This document shows positions 28,154 through 42,023 of a stretch of 64,000 nucleotides of DNA, piece after piece (position 1 is the first letter of the stretch; every line of letters starts with the position of its first letter). The stretch comes from Macrostomum hystrix. Taxonomy: Eukaryota; Platyhelminthes; Macrostomidae. The stretch is taken from contig CATNEN010000002.1 in NCBI GenBank assembly GCA_950097015.1, positions 2,232,001 to 2,296,000 of the forward strand, written 5' to 3'. Made by a program: the position numbers and the translations under genes. The notes under the pieces are model-generated. The model ran no database searches. It saw only the letters and a program-made list of their open reading frames with translations, and had not been told where the DNA came from.

Positions 28154-28942
28154 AGGCAGCATGGCCAATGAGGATGCCCGAATGCCCAACCTGAAACAGT
28201 TGCCATGGTTCTTCCTCCTAATTCTAGGTTAGGCGACTTGGTGCTTGTTGTAACTTTCTTTTCATCTTTGGAGTGCCAGCAATCATCAGAGAGATCATAT
28301 TTCACTAGGAGTGAGTATTGGCAGTCTTAATTAAAAGCATAAAATATTGCAGCGCACCAATGACGAATTCATCCAGGTGAACACTGATATCCCGCTAGGT
28401 GCGGTTGCTTGTGGAAGTTAATTACAGATTTACAGAATGGGACGAAGAGAACGGTAATTGGATATGGCTATGACTGGGTAAGGGGCGGAACAAGAGAATA
28501 AATGGTTCAGCAATCAAGACTTTTTAGCAATCAAGACCTGCAATGAGAGACAAAAAAGCCAGAGCTTGCTTCTAAAACTTTTTGTCGTTAATGCGCAGGC
28601 ACACCCGGGACTCTCATCCACTGTTCGATAATATTCATTTTTTTCCTGATCAAAAACTGACATCCTTGATGGATAATACTTTGGCTTTAGAGCTGGTCCA
28701 GAAATATGACAGTCTAGATGGAGAGGCGCACACTGAACTGGTTACAGTGTCTCATGCACTCACTCTGAGAACGCTGGAAGCATCAGTTCATGCGAACTGG
28801 AAGTGCAACTTCTTAGTCTATCATTGGGCTACTGCATGGGAAGGCATGTAAGCACGAGAGAGTAGGTAAAATAGTTGCTAGGCAGAAGTGCTCAGGTAAC
28901 TTTCCGCATGCAAATATAATTTGTAAAGTTTTCTGTTAGGAA
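28154..28942. other. Non-coding upstream of GPCR
   Basis: An 89-codon frame at 28582-28851 (+) has no recognisable domain. Nothing else is seen. Confidence 0.5.
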
Positions 28943-29090
28943 GTTACGACTCGCCTTTATAAGGTCGGGGGTTCGATTCCCGACTCCACTAAAACAATTG
29001 GTGTCCCAAAGCAAGACAGAAAACTCTGAATTGCTTCAGTTCACCCAGGAGCTGTTAAATGGGCACCAGCATCAACTGGGAACAGTTTGA
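28943..29090 (+). repeat. SINE-B copy 4, 3' truncated
   Basis: tRNA-like head with B box GGGTTCGATTCCCGACT (about 28969-28986), then the body with GTTCACCCAGGAGCTGTTAA and ATGGGCACCAGCATCAACTG. Confidence 0.75.
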
Positions 29091-29466
29091 ATTTTTATTC
29101 ATGCTGAGTTCTCGGAAGTCACTCAGTAAGCATCCAGAAGTTATTCAGTTGATATCAACGTTCTGTGTTTAATTATCACTGACTTTCGAGCAGGCGGTTC
29201 ACTCGGTTCTGCTGTTCCGAAATCGAGTTTTTCAGCCATTCTTGCTACAATTTTCAGCTAATATTTTTTTCTTTCTTGCTACAAAGCTCTGGCTAATGAG
29301 GACTGAGTTAGATAGCGGAAAAAGCGGAACAGGATTTCAAGAACTTCAAAAAAACTGATTGCTTGTGCTCAACAGAGGTCCCTGGTTTCTATGTATATTT
29401 CGGCTAAATTTCAGAAGAACGGGCCAGATTTTTACATAAAAATGTTGATAACTTTTTATTGGACGC
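29091..29466. other. Non-coding left shoulder of the foldback
   Basis: No gene. Its right end (from about 29410) has weaker inverse similarity to 29591-29660. Confidence 0.5.
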
Positions 29467-29590
29467 AGATCCAACGCTGTTCTTTTAATATATCTTGCAA
29501 AACATGTTGCTTCAACGAATTTTGAAGCTTTCTAAAATTCGATGATGCAACATGGTTTGCAAGATATATTAAAAGAACAGCGTTGGATCT
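29467..29590. repeat. 124-bp near-perfect inverted repeat (foldback)
   Basis: The arm AGATCCAACGCTGTTCTTTT and so on to CGAATTTT (from 29467) is the reverse complement of the arm ending GCGTTGGATCT at 29590. There are only about four mismatches over about 58 bp and a loop of about 8 bp around AAGCTT. Weaker inverted similarity continues outward to about 29410 and 29660. No terminal repeats or transposase are recognised. It may be a MITE-like element, a small inverted duplication or a hairpin-RNA source. Confidence 0.85.
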
Positions 29591-31199
29591 GTTTCCAAGA
29601 CAAATTGATCAAATTTTCTGTGTGAAAAACTGAAAAAGTTCCTATCTCAATGGTGCATTTTACGTAAAAATTCTGCTTAAATAAATTTTCCAAGAAACGC
29701 CGTGCCACGTCCTTCTTCTTCTAGTGGTCCTTGATTTTACATTAAAACATTTTAACAAAAAAGCATGACAAAAAAAATTTAAAAATCCTAATTCATATTG
29801 ATTTGACCAATTTATGCTTTCATCCAAACTCATGATCTTGTACTTAGAGTGGTGAAATAACAAAAACAACAATTAAGCTGACAGTTAATCTCGCTTTATA
29901 GTTGCTTTTTTAAGAAACTTTTAGAACACAAAACAGAATGAAATCCACTCTATTTCTAGCGTGCTTTTTTTAAACTGAATTTCTTATTGAAACGCGCATT
30001 GTGTGATTATATATTTAAAGACTGTAATACATATGTACATTACATAAATAGTTATTCATAAAAGAACGAATAAAGCAGAAGTAACAGCAAGCTAAGAGAC
30101 AGATGAAGGAGCAACTGGTTAGTGACAGAAATCAGCTTACTCTACATTATCGTCCTATTAATCTTTGTCTTTTAAGACTCAACTTGGATGACAACCAAAA
30201 CACGCCACATGCTACTGCTGTTATAAAACTAACTCAGTAGCTGCATAAGCGCACGATTTCATGTAAATTTATTTTCAGATAGAAACGGCAAATAGTAAAT
30301 TGAACACAATTAACAAACACGTTGTGCAGTAGATATGACGGCTGCTAAATTGAAAACCAGTTAACAGTACATGACTGCAATTCTAAAGGTACAACAAAGA
30401 TGACCGATTCAGTAAAACAAAAATAAAACTGCTTTCAAAATAAACAGATCGACAAGTTTCATTATTGATCTTCAGGTGCATCGACAGCAAAAACTAATAT
30501 CTTAGGTCCCCCCTGCGCGAAACGATTTAATCAACAAATACAAAAAATCCCATTGAGTTCGACATTCCAAAATAAAAATCCCAATGTCAGATAGAGATCT
30601 AAAAATATTATTAAAACTTAAATCCCAATAAAGTCAATTCTAATTTAGAATGTCAGTCACGAACAACAAGACGACAACTGTTTTTTTAAGCGAAATAACA
30701 ATATACTGAATAAACTTACTAGAACTAACTAATAAATGATGAGTTGTATGAGACAGGTGGTTGGCTAGTGCTGCGAGTGACAGAACTGGTTAACAAACAA
30801 AGAAAACCAATTGTAACATATTGGTGGCCCTCAAAATTAAGCGAAAACAATAAAACAAGAGACCAAAAAAATTTAATTTCATTTGTCCTTGTAACTAACC
30901 AACTCGTGCTACAAAGTCGATAAGAATTACCGGATTGCAATAACGACAGTATAAAGTAACAAAAATATGCATTTTTACACTTTTTGCTGTACAAAATAAA
31001 GAATAGAAAAAACTGCACTTGCTACTGATCCAGATTCTGGAAAAATACGCGACGCTTCTAAACTAGGTCGTCTACTAACCCCAAAAAAGAAAACAGAAAC
31101 TGAGCTATATTATTTGTTGAAAAGTAACATTGTTTTCTTTGATTAATTGGTTTTTTACCGAAACACTGGCTTCTGTTTTCGAAATCTATTTTTCATTCG
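29591..31199. other. Long AT-rich stretch without recognisable gene
   Basis: Only short open frames, the longest 97 codons, with no domain. Nothing is supported. Confidence 0.55.
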
Positions 31200-31440
31200 A
31201 TAAATTAATTTTATTTGATAAATTCGTAAGTCGTTTTTTATCGATAAATATAATAAATATTTATCGATTATAATAACATACAACATATAATTATCGAACA
31301 TATAATAAATCGATTTTTAATCGATAAATCGATTTTTAATCGATAAATCGATTTTTTATCGATAAATCGGTTTTTAATCGATAAATCGATAAATCAGTTT
31401 TTTATCGATAAATAAATCAATTTAATCAATTCGAATGATA
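31200..31440. repeat. AT-rich array of ATCGAT palindromes
   Basis: Alternating TTTTTAATCGATAAATCGAT-type units of about 19 bp, each with TATCGATA or ATCGAT. It lies just 3' of Maf1. It could form cruciforms; TATCGATA is also the Drosophila DRE core. Significance is unknown. Confidence 0.75.
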
Positions 31441-31572
31441 TAAATTAAAATCGGTTCCATTTAACAACAGAGATTTAAGAACGTTGGTCGTAAAAATGAA
31501 TACCTAATCAACGAAGTTATTATCAAATATCCCAATTGATAAATTTGTCTAACCATCGATCAATCCGAGACC

Positions 31573-32832
31573 TCAGCCGCGATAAACAGCAGCAGCAGCA
31601 GCTGTCGAAGTCGTCAGGTCGGTGTAATCTTCCACGCCGTCGTCTTGAAAGTCCAGGACCTCATCGTAATAGACTTCGTCGAAAACGCCCGGCCGTGCGC
31701 CAAGACCGCTGCCGCCGCCGCAGCCGTTGACAACAGCCCGGGCGCAGCAGGACAAGAAGACAATGCGCTTCAGCTTCTTGTTGAAGAACATATAATTGAA
31801 TGACCACAGCACACCTGAGCAGTAGGGGTCGGACAGGTTGTCCGGGTTGTAGCTGTAGATGTCGCACTCCGGCAGGGCGATCTCGTCGTCCAGCGCGTGC
31901 CAGAAGGCGGCCCGGAAGCCGCCGTAGGTTGGCACGCAGCGGCCGAGGCGGTCGTCGACATCGGCCTGCACCCTGTCTAGCAGGGACTCGCGAGAGAACT
32001 CCTCGCTGGCGCAGCTGGTGAAATCGTAGTCAAAGAAGCTGGAGTTCAGTGTGGAAATCAGGTAGAACAGTGTCTTGTGCGAGATGCCGGCTGCTGGGGC
32101 GCCGCAGCCCGACGTCTCGCCTTCCTCCTCCGATTGTGAAGAGTGCCAAGAAGTCTGCTGCTGCAGTGTTGGGATTAGGCAGGATATAAAGGCTAGCTAC
32201 TTTCATTTATATCCGATATAAATGAAAGGACGGTGTTTGAATGACAGGTAGGGAGAGGGCAGTGGTTGAATGACAGGTAGGGAGAGGGCAGTGGTTGAAT
32301 GACAGGTAGGGAGAGGGCAGTGGTTGAATGACAGGTAGCGAGAGGACGGTGTTTGAATGACAGGTGGGGAGAGGACGGTGGTTGAATGACAGGTGGGGAG
32401 AGGACGGTGGTTGAATCACAGGTGAGAAAATTACGAGCTAATTGACAGTTCCAGAAAGGACAGAGACGGATTGACAGGTCGAGAAAGGATGGAGTTTGAT
32501 GGACAGGTAGGGAGAGAACGGTGTTTGATTGACAGGTGGAAAGGACAGTTGTTACGAATAGACTAGTGATGAGGGAGCAAAATCCACCGAATCACCTGAA
32601 AGTAGTTGCCGCCCTGTTCTGACTGTGGCGGTGACAGCAGCTGGAGCTGAGGCAGTCGACCATTCGGACTGGCACTCATTCGTTCAGCTGTGAACTTTTT
32701 AAACTGCCTTTTATCAGTTGAGATCATTTTGCATGAGTAGTTCTCTAATCTAAAGTCCAACTCATAGTCGCAAGCAGCCTGTCTGATAGCTCCCAAGAAT
32801 GGATCAAACTTTGGAGTGTCCAGCAGCTTCAT
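31573..32832 (-). CDS. MAF1: Maf1, repressor of RNA polymerase III, two exons
   Basis: Exon 1 is 32596-32832 and exon 2 is 31573-32160, with intron 32161-32595 (phase 0, GT...AG on the minus strand). The spliced protein has 274 residues (human about 256). Family blocks are clear: MKLLDTPKFDPFLGAIRQ and LENYSCKM at the N-terminus, KTLFYLISTLNSSF in the middle (about residue 100), then CDIYSYNPDNLSDP and WSFNYMFFNKKLKRIVFLSC. Maf1 binds Pol III and blocks it in stress or starvation, and is controlled by TOR-pathway phosphorylation. An ATG three codons upstream (32841) is possible, but MKLLD matches the family start. The C-terminal tail is acidic and Tyr-rich and ends in an Ala run. Confidence 0.92.
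32225..32545. repeat. 29-bp minisatellite in the Maf1 intron, about 10 copies
   Basis: The unit is GACAGGTAGGGAGAGGGCAG plus TGGTTGAAT, with older variants at the right end. Confidence 0.9.
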
Positions 32833-32849
32833 TTTTAACAAAAATATTA

Positions 32850-35800
32850 GCTAAAATTAAAAATTTGTATTTATTTTATTTTGTATATTTAGGTATTGAA
32901 TTATATTTGTTGTTAGATGCCCAGGATTGCAAATCAGTATGAAGGTAGTGAATTAATTTGCCGATGCAGAAATAACGATTTAATGTGTTTATAGGGCTTT
33001 TAATTGCTTAATATTGCTGCCATGCTGGTGATGAATGGCTGAGCCACACTGGCTGAAATGTATTAATGATGAATACTATTAGTCATTTTAGGCTATCTGC
33101 TAATAGTTTGCCAATTCTACAGTAGGTTCTTTTATTTTATTTTCCTAATTTATTAGCTCTAATTATATACAAAAGATACTATCTCTGATAATTCTCAGTC
33201 CTATACTAACTATAACTCAAATAATTTGAATAATTCTGTAATTTATATTACACTATTTATATTTCTGTAAACTATGAACATTATTCATTCACTATTAAGA
33301 CAAATTATATATATCCTCACACAACACTGATTCTATACATAAATTAGAAATTATATGAACATACATGAACAAATATATATTAAATTACTTGTTGGGGACA
33401 ATCAATAATCAATAAATGATTGTGAAACAAAGAAACATTTTTTTGAATACATATTGCATTCTTGTGATAGTTTTCTATGAACTTATTTCTTTCCCAAGAT
33501 TTTTTTCTATATTAAGCAAAGTACCACTATATGGTATATTAAATTTGTAGGGCCTATTCTCAGCTTATAGCTAGCTATATAAATTTAATGCTTTTGCCAT
33601 GGCTTATGAGGGGTTAGTTACAATAGACTATTGACAAAACATAGCCATGTACCCAAAGGCCAACCCAAAATCAGTGAAATATAGGTAGGGGTGGTAGGGC
33701 CTATGGCAAAGCTACACAAGCTCAGCCACCATTTGTATACAGTAAACTTGAGATAGGCCTTTATTTTTGTTTTTTAATTTGATCAAAGTGTTTCTAAGCC
33801 TATTTTTTAAGCTAAGTATTGTCAGACTGGCTTATAAATGGTTACTCATTTAAGTATAAGACAATTTAAATTTCAGAGAAGTATAAACTGATGATTTAAA
33901 TTTTGTTTGAAAGTCAGCTTTTGGGCTATCAATAAAGAGACCTAGGCTAGGGGTGGGATAATTTTCTTTCTCAATAAATTTCCAGATCCTGATCCTGACT
34001 CTTAGAAAGTTGGGAATTGGGATGGGCTCATCTCATGTCCTAATATATAAATAGCTTGGCAAAAAGCAAGAAACAGCTTGAAAAATTCAATGTAGGCTGA
34101 ACCAAGGAAGAACTAAGGACAAGGTTTTAACTGATGTTAAAACTTTAAAGTAATCCATCTACAAGAGTATCCAACTGCATCCAACTCCAACTCTACCCAT
34201 CTACTTAGATTAGACATAGGCTCCTCCTATCCCAAATCCCACCTGGAAATAAATGAAGATCCAAATCCAGACTAATCCTGAAAATCTTGATCCTGCCCAA
34301 CCCCTAACCTAGGCCTAGGCCTACTCATTGAAGCTATTAAGCAATGTGAGCATGATATTGCCTACACTACTTGACATTGAAATAATATGATAAATCAGGT
34401 CTATATAACCACTGAAACAGACTGCAATTAACTAAATTGGACCACGATGGACTACAATCGGACAGACTACAATGAGACAGTAATTTTTTAACTGCAAGGC
34501 AAAGTGAATTTGTTAGCCGCCCAACAACAAAAAATCAAGGCTAGGTCCCTCTACATGTATGATGTATGAGCTTGTAACTGTGACTGTGTATGATATATTA
34601 GTGCTCTCTGCTCTCAGAATTCAGCCCAATAGGCTGACCTGAATTGAATACTTGCCAGGAATGCTGGCTCCTGGCTTTAAGTCAAAAGTCAATGGACACA
34701 AATTTCGTGCTAGCTAAAAGCTTCCAGCCTTTTATTATTTTACTACTAATCCAACCAAAATTATAATAGTAATAGCTGAACCACATAATTATATTTGATT
34801 AATTTATAAATATATTTATCAATAGTAGAATTGTGAGCTTCTGCTAGGCGGCCCTAGGCTAGGCCCCTATTTTGCAGGCGTGTTCCGTTCATTTACTAAT
34901 AATTTCTATAATAGTCAGAGTAGAGTACTATGCGCATCTGTTTGCTCAGATATAAAAACGCATAAATCCATGCCACGACTCCTAGTGATGTATGTTAGCT
35001 AATACTGTCACTGTCACTGTGACGGTGACTGTTACTGAAACGTTCACGTAATTGTCATATTGTAGGTTGGAAAAAACGAAAAGAACTTAAAGTACTTTAC
35101 AGGAACTAAATCAATTGTTGAGTTAAATAATTCTAAAAAGCTAAAAAATCAATAAAGATAGAAACAAATTTTAAAATTCTTTTCGACTTAAAAAACAAAT
35201 ATTTCAGGTTAAATGTTTTTCTCACCTAAATTGTAGCGGTAAACTTCGTGTAATGTTATTTATTTTGTTAAAATAAGAAAAATGCTAACATATGATCTAT
35301 TCTTCCGGGATTAAAAAAATAGTCTGTGGGGCTTGCTTTTTACTATTTTTCTCTTGAATCACGAGGCAAAGTGAGTTGGGGAAGAGAGTGGCGATATAAT
35401 CTGCTTGAACTGACTAACTAAGATTTAACTAAATGGCGAGAAATTTCATGTTGATTTTCCGGTGGAATCAATCGCAGCTACGATCAAATCATCCTAATAA
35501 ATATGCAGGAAATATCCCAAAACAGCTGGTGCTAAATTCGGTAGGTTGGCAACGAATTTCCTATTGAGCTAGTAATAATAGTATGATGTAAATGAAAAAT
35601 AGTGTGCTTTGCGAATGATGTGCACGCGCATGTAATAATGATATCTCGTCATTGCAAAATACAATATAGAGAGAACACTGTAATCACATGACGAGCTCTA
35701 GTGCGTCAGCGACCGTTTTGGAATTTAGTGGGCTTCCGTTTTTCAGATGTCGATCAGAGAAGAGTTCCTATAATACACATCCTATTTTGCCGTTGCGTTT

Positions 35801-36954
35801 TCCTCTAGCAAATGTACGCTATAATATGGGCCCTTGTAGTTGAAGAGACCGGACTGATCGAAGCCTCGCAACTTGCGGCCTAAACGCTGGAAAACATGCC
35901 GCCGTATGCTGTTTGGAAGCAACTACGTTAATAATATTTCTGCGAATGTCGGGGACTAATTGATTATTTGAAAGCATGTGAAACACATTAATTCTAATCA
36001 TGTTAAATCTGAACCAGATCTATAGATAATGTGTACAAGTGGAATGTGGTTAGAATGTGTGTAAGTGGTGTGGGTACAGACTTTCCAACAGTCCATGGAC
36101 TGGTCATACAGTCGTGTATGCGCGTTTTAATGAATTACTTTTTAGGTTAAAAGTATAACAATTGTTGCATTATTACTACTAATAGTCAGTAATAAAATCC
36201 TATGTAGTTGATTTTTAACCTTTCATGTTAAAAAAGCACCGCGTAAATGCAAGCTCTCCATGAAGCGTTAGGCAATTCACTGCTGTAACTGTACAACCGA
36301 AGCAATGCGGTGCTGTGTGACCTTGAACAGCTGCATGAGTTGATTTACAATTTTTTGTGCAGCAAAAGAGAATCAAGTTCAAGTTCTCTACTGCTGTTAA
36401 AACTGCTCGTATCTTACCCCGATCTGTAATATTTTATTCCCCTTATCGGCAACTATAATTTGCAAGCATAACAAATATTAGCCAGTTGAGAGAACACGCG
36501 CTGCGAGCACTAGATACTTAAACTCCAGGTACTGTAGGACTATTCATGTATTTAGCATCACACACAATGCTCGGGCAGTTTGTAAGGGGCATATAAGCGA
36601 ATTGCTTATTTAAAACGTCCTCACGCCCGAAATGGGGAAGAGGGAAAGAGAAATTGGCGCCCGTCTGTCATTTGCTGGCCGGCCCGTGCGACTCCCAACC
36701 CCCTCCAATATCCTGCTGCTACTAGTTTAGTCCTGCACATTCATTCTATAGGGGAGCTATAGGCATACTGAGGCTTGTGTACAGCCAGTTTAGTGAGACA
36801 TTGTGACTTACCTTCGATCCAACCCTGCACTCTGTGTACTGCAGAGCTCACTCCGTATGATTTATTCCCTTGAACAAGCCCAGCTGTATATTTGAGCAGA
36901 TTAAAGCAGCAAATATTACGACTATATTAGTTACGTTGGGGATATTAACAAAAA
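32850..36954. other. 4.1-kb AT-rich intergenic region between Maf1 and THAP gene
   Basis: Divergently transcribed neighbours flank it. No open frame above about 60 codons and no domain are seen. A CAGTCCATGGACTG remnant of SINE-B lies near 36090. Promoters of both neighbours must lie at its edges, but no strong motif is seen. Confidence 0.6.
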
Positions 36955-37566
36955 ATGGGATTCAAATGCTGCGTTCCGCGCTGCTTCACTAATTTGCCGC
37001 GCTACGAGAAAGATCCCAACGTGTCAGTTCACAAATTTCCCAGAGCCTCAAACGCGGAGCTGCTCAACCAGTGGATCAAGGCAATACCCAGGGACTGGAC
37101 GGCCACGGACCTGGCAAAGCTGCGAGCTCAGCGCAAGCACAACTTTCGGGTATGCTCGCTGCATTTCGACGAAAAATTCTTCGTGACAGAGTCCCAGGAC
37201 TCGAATAAGTATCGCAAGCGACCGCCGGAGACAATCGGCGATGTTGACGACCAGGCAGTCGTCGCAATGGCCTTGAAGAATCGACGCCTGTCTCGCGAGG
37301 CTGTGCCCAGCATCTTCCCGAATGTTAGCTTCAAGCTGAATCCCAATCGACCCATCCACCGGCGCGAGATGAAAAAGAAGAAAAACAAACACAAGAAGAG
37401 GCTTCGGCCCGTTGAACATGGCGAAGGCGTCGATGTCTTGATGGTTGCAGAACCGGAGCAGCAGCTGGAACAGGCTGGTCATCACGTGACTTCGTCAAGG
37501 CCACTGATCACACTGCTTCCCTTTCATCTCCGCGATCAGCAACATCACGGATCAATGGACTCGTGA
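36955..37566 (+). CDS. THAP-domain protein
   Basis: A 203-residue single-exon protein. The N-terminal THAP zinc finger has Cys5 and Cys10 (KCCVPRC), the conserved Trp in LNQWIKAI, Cys-x-x-His in RVCSLHF (about residues 67-71) and the closing AVPSIFP box (about residues 118-124). THAP fingers of this C2CH type bind specific DNA. Next is a lysine-rich stretch (MKKKKNKHKKR, about residues 139-149) that could be a nuclear localisation signal. The C-terminal part has no known domain and no coiled coil. Start chosen because the THAP domain begins within five residues of this Met. AATAAA lies at 37670. Probably a nuclear DNA-binding protein; targets unknown. Confidence 0.88.
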   Translation: MGFKCCVPRCFTNLPRYEKDPNVSVHKFPRASNAELLNQWIKAIPRDWTATDLAKLRAQRKHNFRVCSLHFDEKFFVTESQDSNKYRKRPPETIGDVDDQAVVAMALKNRRLSREAVPSIFPNVSFKLNPNRPIHRREMKKKKNKHKKRLRPVEHGEGVDVLMVAEPEQQLEQAGHHVTSSRPLITLLPFHLRDQQHHGSMDS

Positions 37567-37669
37567 GCTTGTGAAATCATGCGCTTTCTTGAGTGATTCT
37601 GTGACTGTCCTATTGACGTATTGTGATACTACTTTCCAAACTAATCGAACAGTTATTCACCTGGCTATC

Positions 37670-37675
37670 AATAAA
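37670..37675 (+). terminator. THAP gene polyadenylation signal AATAAA
   Basis: AATAAA lies 104 nt after the stop codon. Confidence 0.65.
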
Positions 37676-37679
37676 ATGC

Positions 37680-39513
37680 TACCTCATTTGAGCAGAGTTG
37701 CTAGGGGCAGAGCAGTTCTTGCCTCTCACCCAACAACCATTATCAAGTGGACTGTATACCATATGCCTCACTGAGAATTCCCAAATTGATCTTAGAATTG
37801 TTATAGCCCAGCATTGTGCCTCGATCTCCTGATCAATAGATGTTCTGGGTAGGTTTTGGAGAATGCTTTTTAGGTCAGAACACATGTTAAGGGCGTCTTT
37901 GTTGTATTTAAGTTGTCTTTGTTGTTGAAAGCTTAGTTACAAAGGAAGGACGAATTTAATTGGCAAAAACTACTAGTGCGCATGACGATACCATGCAATA
38001 AATAAAAGCAATTTGCTTTGCAGATGAAAGTAAGAGATTAGGGTAAGATGTTGGGAGAATAGACATGGGTAGAAAAGAGAGATTTGTAGATTAGGAAAAA
38101 TAGAGCTGAGAGAAGGGAGAGAAATGAACTCTCAGAGCATTCGCTAAAATCTATCAGGGCACTGTTGGTTTTTGGCTCTGTACAATGTACACAACTTTGG
38201 CCAGAAAATGAACTGCACACACCGTGGGGTTATTGAGCGATATATTAGCGGGTTGTGAGCTGTACACTCAGTTTTCCTTGGCCCTGAGTTCACGAGGAAG
38301 GCAGAGAGCAGGCTGGAGCGAAGGGGGGAGTGAGTCATTTCGTTGGGGAGTTGAGACAGCTGAGTTGCTTCTGTTCCTCCCAGCCCAGCGAAGCCTTGGC
38401 TTGGCTGTACACTGCTGTTGATTGAAGCACTCTGGTTGTTGTTGGGAAGAGAAGGGACTAGGGCTTAGGAAAATAGGAAGCGAGTGACACAAAGCCGGCA
38501 ATAGACGGGATTAACGTTTCTGCGTTCACTTTGTCGTCCTCCCAGCTCTTTCACGTACGCGCCGGTGTGCATGCGGAGAGACAGAGAGGAGGCCGAGAAA
38601 TAGGGATTTAAGCGAGAAATATCTCTTCCCCTAGAAAGAAATCCTGTCTGTCTGTCCCAACCGTCCCTTTAATCCCTTCCCCTCCCTCCCTTGCTGATAT
38701 TTGGGCTCGTGCAGTTTGGCCAGGGGAATGCCGAAGTTAAAACAGCCAGCTGGCAGCCCCTTATCTGTGCCGTAGCTTATAACCGCTCAAAGGTGTTCGA
38801 CTTTATTTCCCGACTATTGCATGAAAGCAATCATTGCTTGGTTATTTATACTTCAAGTAAGTCTGCATTATTTATTGATCATTTCGGCTTTTATTTGACT
38901 GCTATTAGTTCTTTTTCGGTTGGACTTACTGAGGGGTGGAAACAAGCACAGAGCCGTTGAAAAGTGCAGGTAGAGATTAAAAATAGGTGAAAATGGGAGT
39001 ATGAGAAACTGTTAGGAAATAAGGGCCGATTTAAGACCTCTTCCTCGCAATACCCCCACTATTTAGTGGAGGCTGACTCACCTGACACGAACCCACGAAT
39101 TAAGGTGTGTGAGGGTTGGGCAATAATTTGGGAGTTTTCTGCACATCCCTATGTCTCTCTGATCCCATCCAACTGCTGACAGTATAGGCAGAGAGCTTCT
39201 GCTGCAGTCGCTGCCACCGCTCTGACTCATTGCTTGTAGGCCTCCGCTCTTTGTTCCCACGCGCGCGCGTGGCGTCTCGCCCACCCCTCCAAATTTCAAG
39301 CCCCGTCTATGCCGCTAGAAATGCCCACAATTCCCAGATCCCATTTGTTGATTGAGCCACAGCCCCACAGACCGCTGCCAGCTGTGCCTCTGTCCCGTTT
39401 CTTCCCAATAAGTGTGTGGGATCAGAGGATTGAACAGGCGAGTCTTTGTTCACACCGGCAGGGCTCAGCGTTCAGAAATTCTCGCAGGCACCGCCGAGTC
39501 CAACGAGGAGACG
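37680..39513. other. Non-coding region upstream of zinc-finger gene
   Basis: Includes a purine-rich stretch (38040-38640). May hold 5' UTR or an upstream exon of the zinc-finger gene; none can be defined. Confidence 0.5.
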
Positions 39514-41142
<1,629 letters not shown>

Positions 41143-41238
41143 TTGCGGCGACACTTGGGCCTTGGAGACGTGCAGGACTTAAAGAGGCCAATGTAGATTG
41201 TATGCTGTTTTTTTCTTAGGATAAAGACTTCCATCTCG

Positions 41239-41443
41239 AGGATCTGAGCAGTTTGGGAAGTTCTACATCCTGAGGATCTGAGCAGTTTGGGAAGGCTTCC
41301 AGCCTGAGGATCTGAGCAGTTTGGGAAGGCCAACATCCTGAGGATCTGAGCAGTTTGGGAAGGCCTACATCCGGAGGATCTGAGCAGTTTGGGAAGGCTT
41401 CCAGCCTGAGGATCTGAGCAGTTTGGGAAGGCCTCTAGCCTGA
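41239..41443. repeat. 34-bp minisatellite in the zinc-finger 3' UTR, 6 copies
   Basis: The unit is GAGGATCTGAGCAGTTTGGG plus AAGGCCTACATCCT or AAGGCTTCCAGCCT, two alternating subtypes. Confidence 0.9.
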
Positions 41444-41767
41444 GTGAGGATTGAGATTTTTTCATGCAGTTTGTTCTTCATTATGTATTCTAGTCTTTGT
41501 AAATGATTTATTGCATTGTTGATTTTTGCAGCCTCGGCTAAAGCTATATTTAGTAGCGGCTGACAAAGTGTCAAACATTTTCCGGTTACGACATCAGCTC
41601 TTGCTTCTTAATTTCGTGTTATCTCTTTCGTAAATGTAACAACCTTGCTAATTCATTTGCTTACAGGAATTGAATGTGATTTATTTAATTTTTTGAATGT
41701 ATGTAAAGTTAGTGTGCGCATAGCTATTTTGTCAATTACATTTTCCAGCATGAAACATGACAGTGGA

Positions 41768-41773
41768 AATAAA
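41768..41773 (+). terminator. Possible zinc-finger gene polyadenylation signal AATAAA
   Basis: First clear AATAAA after the stop, 626 nt downstream. Its use is uncertain. Confidence 0.4.
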
Positions 41774-42023
41774 TTTGTTCGTTAGAAAGTTAACAAAATG
41801 AATATTGATAGCCATTATTTTCAGACCGTGATTTTAGACTTCGAAGCTTCAAAGTCACACATTCTGAACAGGTTGGGAGTTTGAATCTCAGCCCAAAGGA
41901 CCACAGACTCAGTCTGAACAGCTTTAAACAGCCTATGGAAGTGCCGCACAATGACTGATCCTGCCGCATCCTGTCCCACTGTGCTAGGCGAAATGATGTA
42001 ATTATTTTATATTGTCTATTCTC

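Noticed and set aside
28582-28851. 89-codon open frame upstream of the GPCR
   Set aside because: No recognisable domain, signal peptide or composition support.
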